NCBI GenBank assembly: GCA_933207985.1
Contig: OW240914.1
Location: forward strand, 130,281,019-130,345,018
Length of the DNA stretch: 64,000 bases
Source: Pelobates cultripes
Lineage: Eukaryota > Chordata > Amphibia > Anura > Pelobatidae
Reading direction: 5' to 3'
The stretch's first letter is position 1. Each line of letters starts with the position of its first letter. The notes below the pieces were generated by a model. The model did no database searches. It worked only from the letters and a program-made list of their open reading frames with translations, and was not told the origin of the DNA. The position numbers were made by a program, and so were the translations under genes. Below are positions 55,355-64,000 of this stretch, in pieces.

Positions 55355-56722
55355 CACTTACCCATAACTGCAGGGGATTGGATATCCCAGAGCGGAGGAC
55401 ACACCTTCTGCGGGAACTCCGACAAAAGCGAATCTCAATAGCTCTCCTCCAGGAAACTCACTTCCGAGAAGACTCCGCCCTGACCATCAGGGACAGAAGG
55501 TACTCACAAACGTACCTCAGCAACCATCACTCATCTAAGAAGGCAGGAGTAGCAATACTTCTCATCACAAAGCTGGGTTTCATGGAAACGGATAAAATCT
55601 TAGACCCGGAGGGACGCTACGTCTTCCTGAAAGGCACAATAACAAACAGAACCTACACTCTAGCGTGTGTATATGCCCCCAACCGGAACCAATCACAGTT
55701 CATTCGCAGAACACTGAGCACACTGGCTGACTTCACGGAGGGAACCCTCATACTAGGTGGTGATCTCAATGTCCCCCTGGACCCCCACTTAGATACCTCC
55801 ACAGGACGAAGTAGCATTCCACAGAGAGAAATCCGAAGTACTCTGAGAGCCCTCAGATGCCAAAGGTTGGTGGATTGCTGGAGAGTCCTACATCCCACGG
55901 TAAAAGATTATACACACTACTCGTGGGTCCACGCGAGATACTCGAGGATTGACTACGTGTTTCTCTAGCAGGAACAGCTCACCGCACTACAAGGGGTAAC
56001 CATCGAGGCTGCCACGTGGTCTGACCATGGGGCGGTCACAATGGAACAGGACTCCCCACTGATAAGACCGAGGGTGATGACCTGGAGGCTAAATGACACC
56101 CTGTTGGAGGATGTAGAAATTAGGGATAAAATCGCAGAAGCCTTGGATGATTACTTCTCACACAACGAAAATGGAGATACCCCGTCCACTACCACCTGGG
56201 AAGCCCATAAATGCGTCCTGAGATGCTACATAATTCAACTGGCAACGAAGAAGAAAAAGGATGCCCAACGACAGATAGCGGAACTCCTCAATGGAATCGG
56301 GGATATCGAGGCACGCCCCAATTATACAGCCATTCTTGAACCAGATCAGCGCAAAAATCACAGAGATCCTTCGGGAACCATTCCCCCTCAATATAGAGCA
56401 ACACTTACTACATTTGACGAAAAGGCCAATCTCACAATACAAAAAATCCATATTGAGACACCTGCTGGACGCAGCTAAGGCGCTCATACCCGTAATGTGG
56501 AAACAGACACAGTCCCTAACGCTAACCCAATGGTACAATAGAGTGGAGGAGATTCGCTCAGCAGAGAATGGGAGGGCGTCCCTTGCGGGACAAAGCGAAA
56601 AATATGTGGTGCGGTGGGGGACGTGGCTGGGGCACGTCGCCGGGAGGCGGGGGGTCGCTGTCACGACCCCACACGCTGACCCGGCGGATACGGGGGGGGG
56701 CAATAGGGGACACACTAGATAG
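55355..56722 (+). pseudogene. Tx1/L1 LINE ORF2, RT core deleted
   Basis: Apurinic-type endonuclease domain: ALLQETHF (55440s), GVAILL, YTLACVYAPN, GGDLNVPLDP, and at the end HYSWVHARYSRIDYVFL. The frame is shifted near 55375, and an in-frame TAG at 55966 breaks it; the same frame then continues with TWRLNDTLLEDVEIRDKIAE and WEAHKCVLRCYI, the linker. Around 56290-56330 the reading jumps to the C-terminal segment of ORF2 (FLNQISAKIT, LLDAAKALIPVMWKQTQ, QWYNRVEEIR). The whole RT palm, including the FADD box, is missing: roughly 450 codons remain of the 1200 or more typical of L1 ORF2. Confidence 0.85.
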
Positions 56723-57896
56723 ATGACGAGACCATCACAGGGAAACCTGCCACACGACCGACCGGAGACAGGGAACTAAGCTCAACAAGACCACAAGACA
56801 TGACCAAGAGCTACTACTTGATCCACGGTCGCGCACGAGGAAGACTAGGGGAGACGGGTGACAAAGGAGTAAGCGCACAACACCTCTAGAACATAATAAA
56901 TCAAAGAGGTGCCCCCCCAACAAAAAAGCAAAACAAAAAAAAAGCACACAGCCATGAAGGAGACACACACACACCAACCTAGACCCACAAGACCCACACC
57001 CATAGGCCTAGAAACGTCACATCACCAACTAGAGTGACCCACGACCCGCAGTCCCAACATCACACACTACACAACCAATCCTGGACAAACAGTACCGCTC
57101 CCGTCAGACCCGGGCTCCCAGGAAACAAGACCACATCAGCACCAAAAAAAAAAAAATATTAGAAATAGCAAAACACACACACCACAAGACCAAAGGAGCC
57201 CCAAAAACCAGGACATGGGGTAACACCACCGAGCCTCCGAAGAAACACATACAGGACCAGGGATGACTAGAGCCCCGAAAATCCACAGAACACACGTCAC
57301 AATTTCACAATCCCGATGCAGGGGTGATCGACAGGCCTGCACACGAGAAGACATAGGTGACCTGATCCCAGTAACCCCGACACAGATACAAGACCACCTC
57401 AAGGCAACCATCTACGCCACGCAGGACTGTACACCACACGATAGACGAAACACGCAAAGCGAAGAGAAGACAGTACCCTCCACAACTAAGTTGACGCGGT
57501 CTCGACCCAACAACACTGACAAATACACCAACACAGGAAGGACCAAGGTGCCCATACCTTACTGTTCACATCACTTTAACACCGGAATACGACTGCAGAC
57601 CCGAATAGGGGATCGCACAGCGGCTGCAAACAGACAGACCTGACTTGCTAAGCAACATACCTGTTCTTTTGTATCAAAATATAAATGTTTTTATGTTTTC
57701 ATGTTATTGGTTAGCCATCTAGGCTGTTTAGAGACCTACGTGTCTCATTCTATACTGTTATTTTAGAGATCTGCGCATCTCGTATTACCAATTATTATAC
57801 AGCACACTGGAAACCTGCAAGTTTCCACCTATCTTCTCGCATGACTTACTATGGAAAATTTGACAAACTTTCAATAAAAAGAGATTTACAAAAATA
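56723..57896 (+). other. LINE 3' UTR
   Basis: CA-rich, non-coding; ends with TTTCAATAAAAAGAGATTTA and an A-rich tail. AATAAA serves as a likely polyadenylation signal. Confidence 0.7.
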
Positions 57897-57954
57897 AAAA
57901 TAAACTTCTCATGCCATCTGAGTGAACCATGCCCAAATACACAATTTAATACTT

Positions 57955-58440
57955 AATTTTTCCCAATTTCTTTTTAATTTTAAATGAAGCAAATATCATA
58001 CAAAGTACAAAAAAAGTCAAACCTTTTAACTAAGTATATAACAACAGTATCATCATTTCTACTACAAGTTCAAAAAGTAATAATCAACTTAATAATGAGA
58101 AGGCTAAGATAGAAATATACAGAAGAGGAAGTTGAAGGAAAAAAAGAAAAAAGAAAACAGAAGAGCTGGGAGAGTTAATCGTATTGGAATCAAAACCCAC
58201 CAGACTACTGTCATGGACATTCTTCCCAGGTTGCCAGATTTTCTGAAAGCAAGATATCAGGTTTTGGACTTTGGTGGTCAACTTATCTATAAGACAGCTG
58301 TCTTTTATTTTCTGTAAAATGTCATCCAAAATCTTGCCTGCCATGGGCCAGAGCCGGGAGTGAGCTGCTGCGCGAGTGACTTTATTGAACAATGTTTTTG
58401 TGAGGTTGAAATGTTCTCCACCAGCTTCAAGAGCAGAAAG
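57955..58440 (-). pseudogene. Tx1/L1 LINE ORF2 C-terminus, antisense fragment
   Basis: Minus-strand reading of 58084-58533 contains LFNKVTRAAAHSRLW, then KIKDSCLIDKLTTKVQNL and FQKIWQPGKNV, colinear with the C-terminal region at 18660-18860. A pyrimidine-rich 3' UTR follows at lower coordinates. 5' truncated; no other part of ORF2. Confidence 0.75.
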
Positions 58441-58473
58441 TGACAGGGAGCCATCACGATAAGTATCCTCCAC

Positions 58474-58620
58474 AGATACAAACAGTGATACACATGCAGA
58501 TAGACAGACACACAGATACAAACACTGATACACTTACCGATACACAGATACACACAATGACACATAACAGACACACTGGTTAGAATTTACACATTTTTAG
58601 CCACCTTCCTGTTTCCTACC
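58474..58620. repeat. CA minisatellite plus shared repeat
   Basis: Units like ACACAGATACAAACACTGAT, followed by AGCCACCTTCCTGTTTCCTA, as at 15715-15890. Confidence 0.7.
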
Positions 58621-58897
58621 TTTTCTCAAGGTACTATCCCAACATGCAAGCAAGAGGCAACAGATACTATAATACGACAGCCCATGTTAATGCATTAAAT
58701 AACCACCAAAAATGATGATGCCATAAAGAAGTGAGTAAATCAAGTGTTCTTAAGAAAGCCAATAATCGGGTACTAGTGTATTAGGGGAGCAAATGTTTAA
58801 TAAATGAAAAACTGTTGTCTATAAAGCATAAGGTATTGGCCCTCAGAATCACTGGTAATTGTAGAGATCTATAGTAGACACAATTCATGTAACAAAA
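58621..58897. other. Unassigned DNA
   Basis: No supported feature. Confidence 0.4.
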
Positions 58898-61045
58898 TAT
58901 TATTAGTATTATTAATATTGCCATTTATATAGCACCAACATATTTTGTAGCGCTTTACAATATTTTAAGAGGGGGGGGATTTAACTATAAATAGGACAAT
59001 TACAAGAAAACTTATAGGAACGATAGATTGAAAAGGACCCTGCTCAAACAAACTATAGGAGCTGGGGTATAAAACACAGTAAGATAGGAGATAGCAATCA
59101 AATAAGGTGGGAGTGAAGCAGAGCTGGAGGAGAGAGTAGAGTGCTGCCCTTTAGGAGAGAGCAAGAGACAGGTAAGTGAGGTAGAGGTTACTCTGGGAGG
59201 CCATAAGTTTTCCTAAAGAGATGGGTTTTAAGGCACTTCTTAAAAGATGCAAGACTGGGGAGAGTCTGATGGCGATAGGCAGGCTATTCCATAGGAAGGG
59301 AGCTGCCCACGAGATGTCCTGAAAGCGTAAGTACGCGTGCGAGCACCAGACAGGAGAAAGTCACGGGCAGAGCGGAGAGACCGAGAAGGGGCATACCTAT
59401 AGATCTGTGAAGAGATATAGGAGGGGCTAGAATTGGTCAATACTTTATAGGTATGGGTTAGCACTTTAAATTGACTCCTATAGTATACAGGAAGCCAATG
59501 TAATCACTGACAGAGGTATAAGGTGTGAGAGGACCAACTAGAGAGGAAAATCAGTCTGGCGGCAGCGTTCATTACAGACTATAATGGGGCAATACAGTTT
59601 TTGGGAAGACCAATTAGGAGAGGGTTACAATAATCCATGTGGGAAATTACTAGAGCATAGACAAGCTCCTTAGGAGCATCTTGGTAAGAAAGGGGTGGAT
59701 GTTTTTAAGATGAAATCTACAGGTCTTGGTAACATGCTGGATGTGAGGCTCAAAGGTGAGGCCAGAATCAAGTATAGCGCCAAGACAGCATGCTTGCAAG
59801 GATGGATTTATGTGGATACCACTAACATGAAGGGAGAGTTAAAGAGGAGGGTCAGTATTAGGAGGAGGAAAGACAAGGAGCTCAGTTTTAGAGAGATTGA
59901 GTTTCAGAAACTGGGAGGACATCCAGTCAGAGATGGAAGAAAGGCAAGTAGTGGCACATTGCAGGACAGCAGGAGAGAGGTACGGGGAGGAGAGATATAT
60001 CTGGGTGTCATCAATGTACAGGTGGCATTGGAATCCAAATGTGCTAATAAGTTTGCCAAGAGAGACAGTATAAAGATAAAATAGAAGGAGACCAAGGACA
60101 GACCATAGGGGGACTCCAACCGACACAGGACGAAGGGAGGAGGTATCATTAGAAAGGGAGACACTGAATGAGCGTTGGGAGAGATAAGAAGAAAACCATG
60201 TGAGGACGGAGTCACAGAGACCGAGTGATTGAAGAGTTTGAAGAAGGAGAGCATGATCAACGGTGTCAAAGGCAGCAGAGAGGTCAAGAAGAATTAGTAT
60301 GGAGCAGTGGCCTTTGGATTTAGCTGTGATTAGGTCATTAGTAACTTTGATAGGAGCAGTCTCAGTGGAGGGGGCCGCAGCCAGATTGATGAGGGTCTAG
60401 GAGAGAGTTGGAATTGAGGAAGTAAGACACACAGGTAAAGACAAGTCTTTCCAGAAGCTTTAAGGAAAAAGGGAGCAGGGAAATAGGACGATAGTTAGAG
60501 GGGGAGGACGGGTCAAGAGATGTCTTTTTCAGGATAGGTACTACAGTGGCATGTTTCAGGTCAGCAGGGACAATTCCAGAAGAGAGAGAGCAAGTGAAGA
60601 TGTGAGTTAAGGAAGGTACAAGACAAGGGAAGAGAGATCTGATAAGGTTAGATGGGACAGGATCAAGTGGGCAAGTGGTGGGGCGAGAGGAAAGGAGAAG
60701 CGCAGCCACCTTTTGTTCAGTACCCTGGAAGAAAGTCTGAAGGGTAGGAAAGGCATGATCTACGTGAGGTTGAGAAAGAGAAAGGCATGGTGGGGAGAAT
60801 TATTTCCTTAGCTGTTCAATCTTGTCGTTAAAGTAGCATGCACAGCTATCGGCTGTAAGGTTAGTTTGAGGGGTGGCCACAGTATGGGCTATATCAATGT
60901 TCTGTTGTTTTAGTTCCCTCAGGTGCAATCACTGTTTAGCAGCCCTGTTTAGGCCATTAGCATTTAAACACGTTTCCTTCAAGGTCATAGTGAGGTTAAA
61001 ATTGAGAAGCAGATGGAGGACAGTAGTTTAACCAAGTAAGTTACC
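58898..61045 (-). pseudogene. L2/CR1-like LINE, frameshifted copy
   Basis: Same family as 36287-38516 but uninterrupted. From the 3' tail (ATT-rich, ATAGCACCAACATATTTTGT at 58930), minus-strand frames give RYAPSRSLRSARDFLL (59240-59464), [12 protein letters not shown] with the catalytic box as IDD rather than ADD (59839-60126), and [20 protein letters not shown] with VPADLKHATVVPILKK upstream (60362-60709). At least three frame changes. The pre-RT region continues to about 61045. Its 5' end is truncated. Useful for locating the insertion in the other copy. Confidence 0.85.
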
Positions 61046-61135
61046 CCATGTGTACGTGTGTACTTCTTAATATGAGGAGAAACACTGTCATAGTATGTGT
61101 TAAAAAGATAGGGAAAACCTCTCCTCAGTGGCGTA

Positions 61136-61250
61136 ACTGTTTTCCACCTTCTATAAAGCTATGTTGCACAATGGTCAAATCACCCCCCCCTCTCCTCACC
61201 TGTATACTCCAATGTCATGCTGGAGCAATACAAATCAATCATTCTAGCTG
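61136..61250. mobile_element. hAT-like left end
   Basis: CAGTGGCGTAACTGTTTTCC; right end not found. Confidence 0.4.
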
Positions 61251-61354
61251 ATCAAGGTTTGTTATTGAGTGAAAGTTAAAACAATGTTTGGGCAGCTTAG
61301 GATTTGAAGATGGTGATTCTACCTTATATTAATCCATTGCTATCCTGAGCCATC

Positions 61355-61432
61355 TTAACCCCTTAAGGACACATGACATGTGTGACGTCATTAATCCCTT
61401 TTATTCCAGAAGTTTGGTCCTTAAGGGGTTAA
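61355..61432. mobile_element. 78-bp MITE with perfect inverted ends
   Basis: TTAACCCCTTAAGGAC and GTCCTTAAGGGGTTAA are exact inverted repeats, with an inner ACATGACATGTGTGACG. I recognise this as a highly repeated frog element. Confidence 0.88.
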
Positions 61433-63829
61433 AAGGAAGCATGGTTTATATTGGAAAGAGCTTAATAATCAATGACGTATAGATATGATGAATTAGTTAA
61501 AATACTTGTATCTAATTTATGAAGCAAGAAAGAATGCTTACATTAAGAATTTACCTGTTGAATTCTAGCCCTTCTAGCGAATTCTAGCATTTCTGGAGAC
61601 AAAAAAAAAAAAAATGTAAAAAGATTTTGTGTAGGCAGCAAGATTTAATTTACAGATTATAACCTTCTGGAACGTCTAAGAAATCGTCTTTTATTAGCTA
61701 CTTGGTTATTGGAGAATTTCTGCTTCTCTTAGCATATATTTAATGTATGTCTTTTCAGCCCATAATTCAGGCTTATACTAACAATATCCTACCAACCAAA
61801 CACTTAAAAGGTTATATATTCTCTCTGGTTGTGGCAGCTAAATGCAGCAGCATTGTTTTTTAAAAGATAACAGTAATACATATTGTAAACTTGTATATGT
61901 TGTATCTCAATGGAGATAATCTTGGAAAGCAGAAGAAACTGGATATTCGATCAGCATTGGGAGCAAGAACACTGAGCCCTCCAGCATATTCACAGAGGTA
62001 CCCTGAGGCTGTACATTTTATATTTATCTCAGTTAAGTTGAATTCCAGTTTTCTTTGTTGGCAAAATTCAAACTTACCTGTCTAGTGATGCCCACGAGAA
62101 TTGCCAAACCATCAGAAACAGCACACAGTGATTCTTGCCAGATTAGCATTCTGGTATAATTATTGTCATTAGACTTATCTATAAAATTATCTTTTTTTTT
62201 TTGTAAACATCATAGTTATATCCGTTTTAGACACCAGAGCCAAATTAATAATACAAAAAACAATGGCACTGTACTTAAATAGTTAAGGTATATAAGAGGC
62301 AAGTGCACTGGACAAGCGCTTGCCTCTTGAGCTCTGCTCCACTAAGCTTATCTAGCAGGAACAAACAAAGTGCTGATTTTTTTTGTTAAGGATATACTCT
62401 TCACACATATAACATTTCAGCAAGGCAGATCATGGACCAGAATTATGTATATATCAGGATGTAGAATTGTTATGAAATAAGCAAAGTACATACACGGTAG
62501 ATTTTTTTTAATCCTGGCCATAACTACCTCTCAGTATTGTTTACATAAGCAGTGAAGATTTATGAATTGCATATAAATATATGTACACAAAGTACATCCT
62601 GTTGGCACTGTAGAGCCATGAAGAACTTTATTAATATCAGGGGCGGAGCTTGACTGCCGTAGTGGATGGATGCATCTTGCATGAGCTCTGTACCGAATTC
62701 AGTATTTCATACTTTTTGAGTCTTATTTATTGGTAATTATAGGTACTTACTAGTGACTTTCTGTGACCCGACAGTCTTCTTGATCATACGACTTGGCACC
62801 AACTCTGAGCGTATTTGACATTTCTCATTTGAGATGGGTAAGGGGCCTAGCAGGGGGCTTGGGTTTGGGAGAGGCAGATTACCTTTTCGCCCTCCATCCT
62901 CTGAGAATCTGCAGCATTCGAATGACCCTGTTCCCACCCCACCTCCGGCTAAGAGGGTTATTCCGGCACCACTGGCAGCTCTACACCTTGTGAGGCCTTA
63001 GGTGAAACTTAAACATGAGGCCCACTAACAGCCATGGTGAAAAAAAAAGAATACAGTGTCATAGACATTTTCTCCACATATTCTATTATATATTTTCACA
63101 TATTTGTTATCCAAAAAAGATAAATGTGTTGTTCCTTGTATTGTATATGTATGTATATTATATATATATATATTATATGTTGCCACTTTACCTTTGTACT
63201 GCCCATACAATACCACCCTCACATTGCAGCCTCAGACACAAACACACTAATACATGCACACATACACACACCTATGGACGCAAGATCCTGCTGACCGGCA
63301 AGAGGGAAGCACACTGCACAGTACTCCCCTCCATCCAGTCACTCCTGTGTAGGTTGGCCGAGCTGTGTACTGGGGCAGAGGATCTTCAGTAACCTCTACC
63401 CTGTTCCGACAAGAATTGCGCGCAGAGAGAACCAGTTCCAAGGCACATCAGACTGATCCCACCCATAAGGGCAATCCAGAACCAAAATTCCTGTTTTCTC
63501 TGCATTAGGGATACAGCAACCTTGGACAATCGTTTCAGCCTTCTTTGGGCTTCGTCAGCGATGTGTTGCAGATCCCCCTTTTTAATGCACCACCTTCAGG
63601 CTGATTGAGTCTCGACAGAGATCTATGGGGAAAGTACTGCCATTACAGCACATTCCCCAGCAGTCTCAACAACCACGACAGTGAGCAAGGCACAAGTAGA
63701 GTGTGGCTTACTAGAGATTCCAGGGCCCAAGTCGCTGCATTTGGGGAATTTACCTCCTGACACTACTTTCACACTACAAATGTTTACACCTGGAGTGTCT
63801 GCTTTGGAAGGTACTGTGTCTATGCTCAT
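61433..63829. other. Unassigned intergenic DNA
   Basis: No gene, RNA gene or named repeat. Note GGGGCGGAGCTTGACTGCCG at 62640, which resembles a LINE 5' UTR start (compare 16008) but is not followed by recognisable ORF sequence, and a TA tract at about 63146-63176. Confidence 0.4.
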
Positions 63830-64000
63830 TGCAGGGTTTAAATGACTCTAGTGGCTGTCACTTAGACAGACAATGTAGGTGCTTCGGATAAAATACCAGA
63901 GAAAAATTCAGCTATTTTTTCAGATGGTCTCGGACAGACCATCCGATTGGTGCAGTACAGAGTTTTGCTGTGCATGCGCACTTGCCTCCCAATGCTTTCG
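63830..64000. repeat. TTAA-family MITE fragment at window edge
   Basis: GACTCTAGTGGCTGTCACTT and AAAAATTCAGCTATTTTTTC resemble the interior of the TTAA MITEs (TCTAGTGGCTGTC at 19375). Cut by the end of the window. Confidence 0.5.

Larger units (their letters stand above)
52256..57896 (+). mobile_element. Tx1/L1-type LINE with 15-bp TSD, RT-deleted
   Basis: 5641-bp insertion flanked by a perfect 15-bp duplication AAAATAAACTTCTCA at 52241-52255 and 57897-57911. The 5' junction GTT|AAAAT matches the L1 endonuclease target TT/AAAA. Contents: 5'-truncated ORF1, a spacer of about 2.3 kb, ORF2 with endonuclease and linker, then a C-terminal ORF2 part directly after a deletion of RT, and a 1.2-kb 3' UTR ending AATAAAAAGAGATTTACAAA. 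The duplication implies insertion in roughly this form or loss of the RT afterwards. Confidence 0.92.

Noticed and set aside
56158..56715. 185-aa minus-strand frame
   Set aside because: Shadow of the LINE ORF2 on the plus strand.
62640..62700. LINE 5' UTR start
   Set aside because: GGGGCGGAGCTTGAC resembles one, but no ORF1 or ORF2 sequence follows.

Overview
This window looks like repeat-rich intergenic DNA from a vertebrate, most likely an anuran amphibian. It has no bacterial-style operons, abundant microsatellites, Tx1/L1-type and L2/CR1-type LINEs, hAT and Tc1/mariner transposons, Ty3/gypsy LTR elements, and short repeats I associate with frog genomes. I find no intact host protein-coding gene. 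The only host gene-like signal is a CpG-rich, promoter-like stretch at about 3.9-4.2 kb. It carries YY1-, CRE- and TCTCGCGAGA-like motifs and a strong splice donor on the minus strand, and it may be a first exon whose gene continues leftwards out of view.

Layout. 0-5 kb: sparse repeats, the promoter-like CpG island and a TTAA-flanked MITE. 5.3-7.6 kb: an AT-rich repeat with a Rex1/CR1-like LINE nested in it. 7.6-13 kb: mostly unassigned DNA with TG-rich minisatellites. 13.2-16 kb: hAT elements, one with a perfect 8-bp target duplication, a small palindromic hAT MITE and a Tc1/mariner end. 16-19 kb: a decayed Tx1/L1 LINE. 19.6-24.65 kb: a 5.04-kb element with split direct repeats (A1 ... B1-A2-B2) inside a TA microsatellite, the diagnostic architecture of Ngaro/PAT-type tyrosine-recombinase retrotransposons but with no recognisable coding capacity. 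27-33.5 kb: an LTR fragment, a Tx1/L1 fragment, and a Ty3/gypsy element with an integrase-like end before RT, whose pol is split by a gag-only LTR retrotransposon with a 5-bp target duplication.

35.3-42.8 kb: three hAT-like elements with 8-bp target duplications, each filled with minisatellite. One hosts an L2-like LINE with an uninterrupted RT core, and one carries a 161-bp near-perfect palindrome and a ~1-kb purine-rich tract. 44.8-45.8 kb: a solo LTR. 47.5-50.5 kb: a TTAA MITE and a Tc1/mariner element. 52.2-57.9 kb: a Tx1/L1 LINE with a 15-bp target duplication at a TT/AAAA site but with its RT core deleted. 58-61 kb: an antisense L1 tail and another L2-like LINE. 61-64 kb: small MITEs and unassigned DNA.

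The window is best read as a record of nested transposition. Orders of insertion can be read from target duplications: LINE inside hAT, gag-only LTR element inside gypsy pol, LINE inside a DNA-type repeat. Several nonautonomous elements depend on enzymes encoded elsewhere. Functional assignments are from sequence reading alone.
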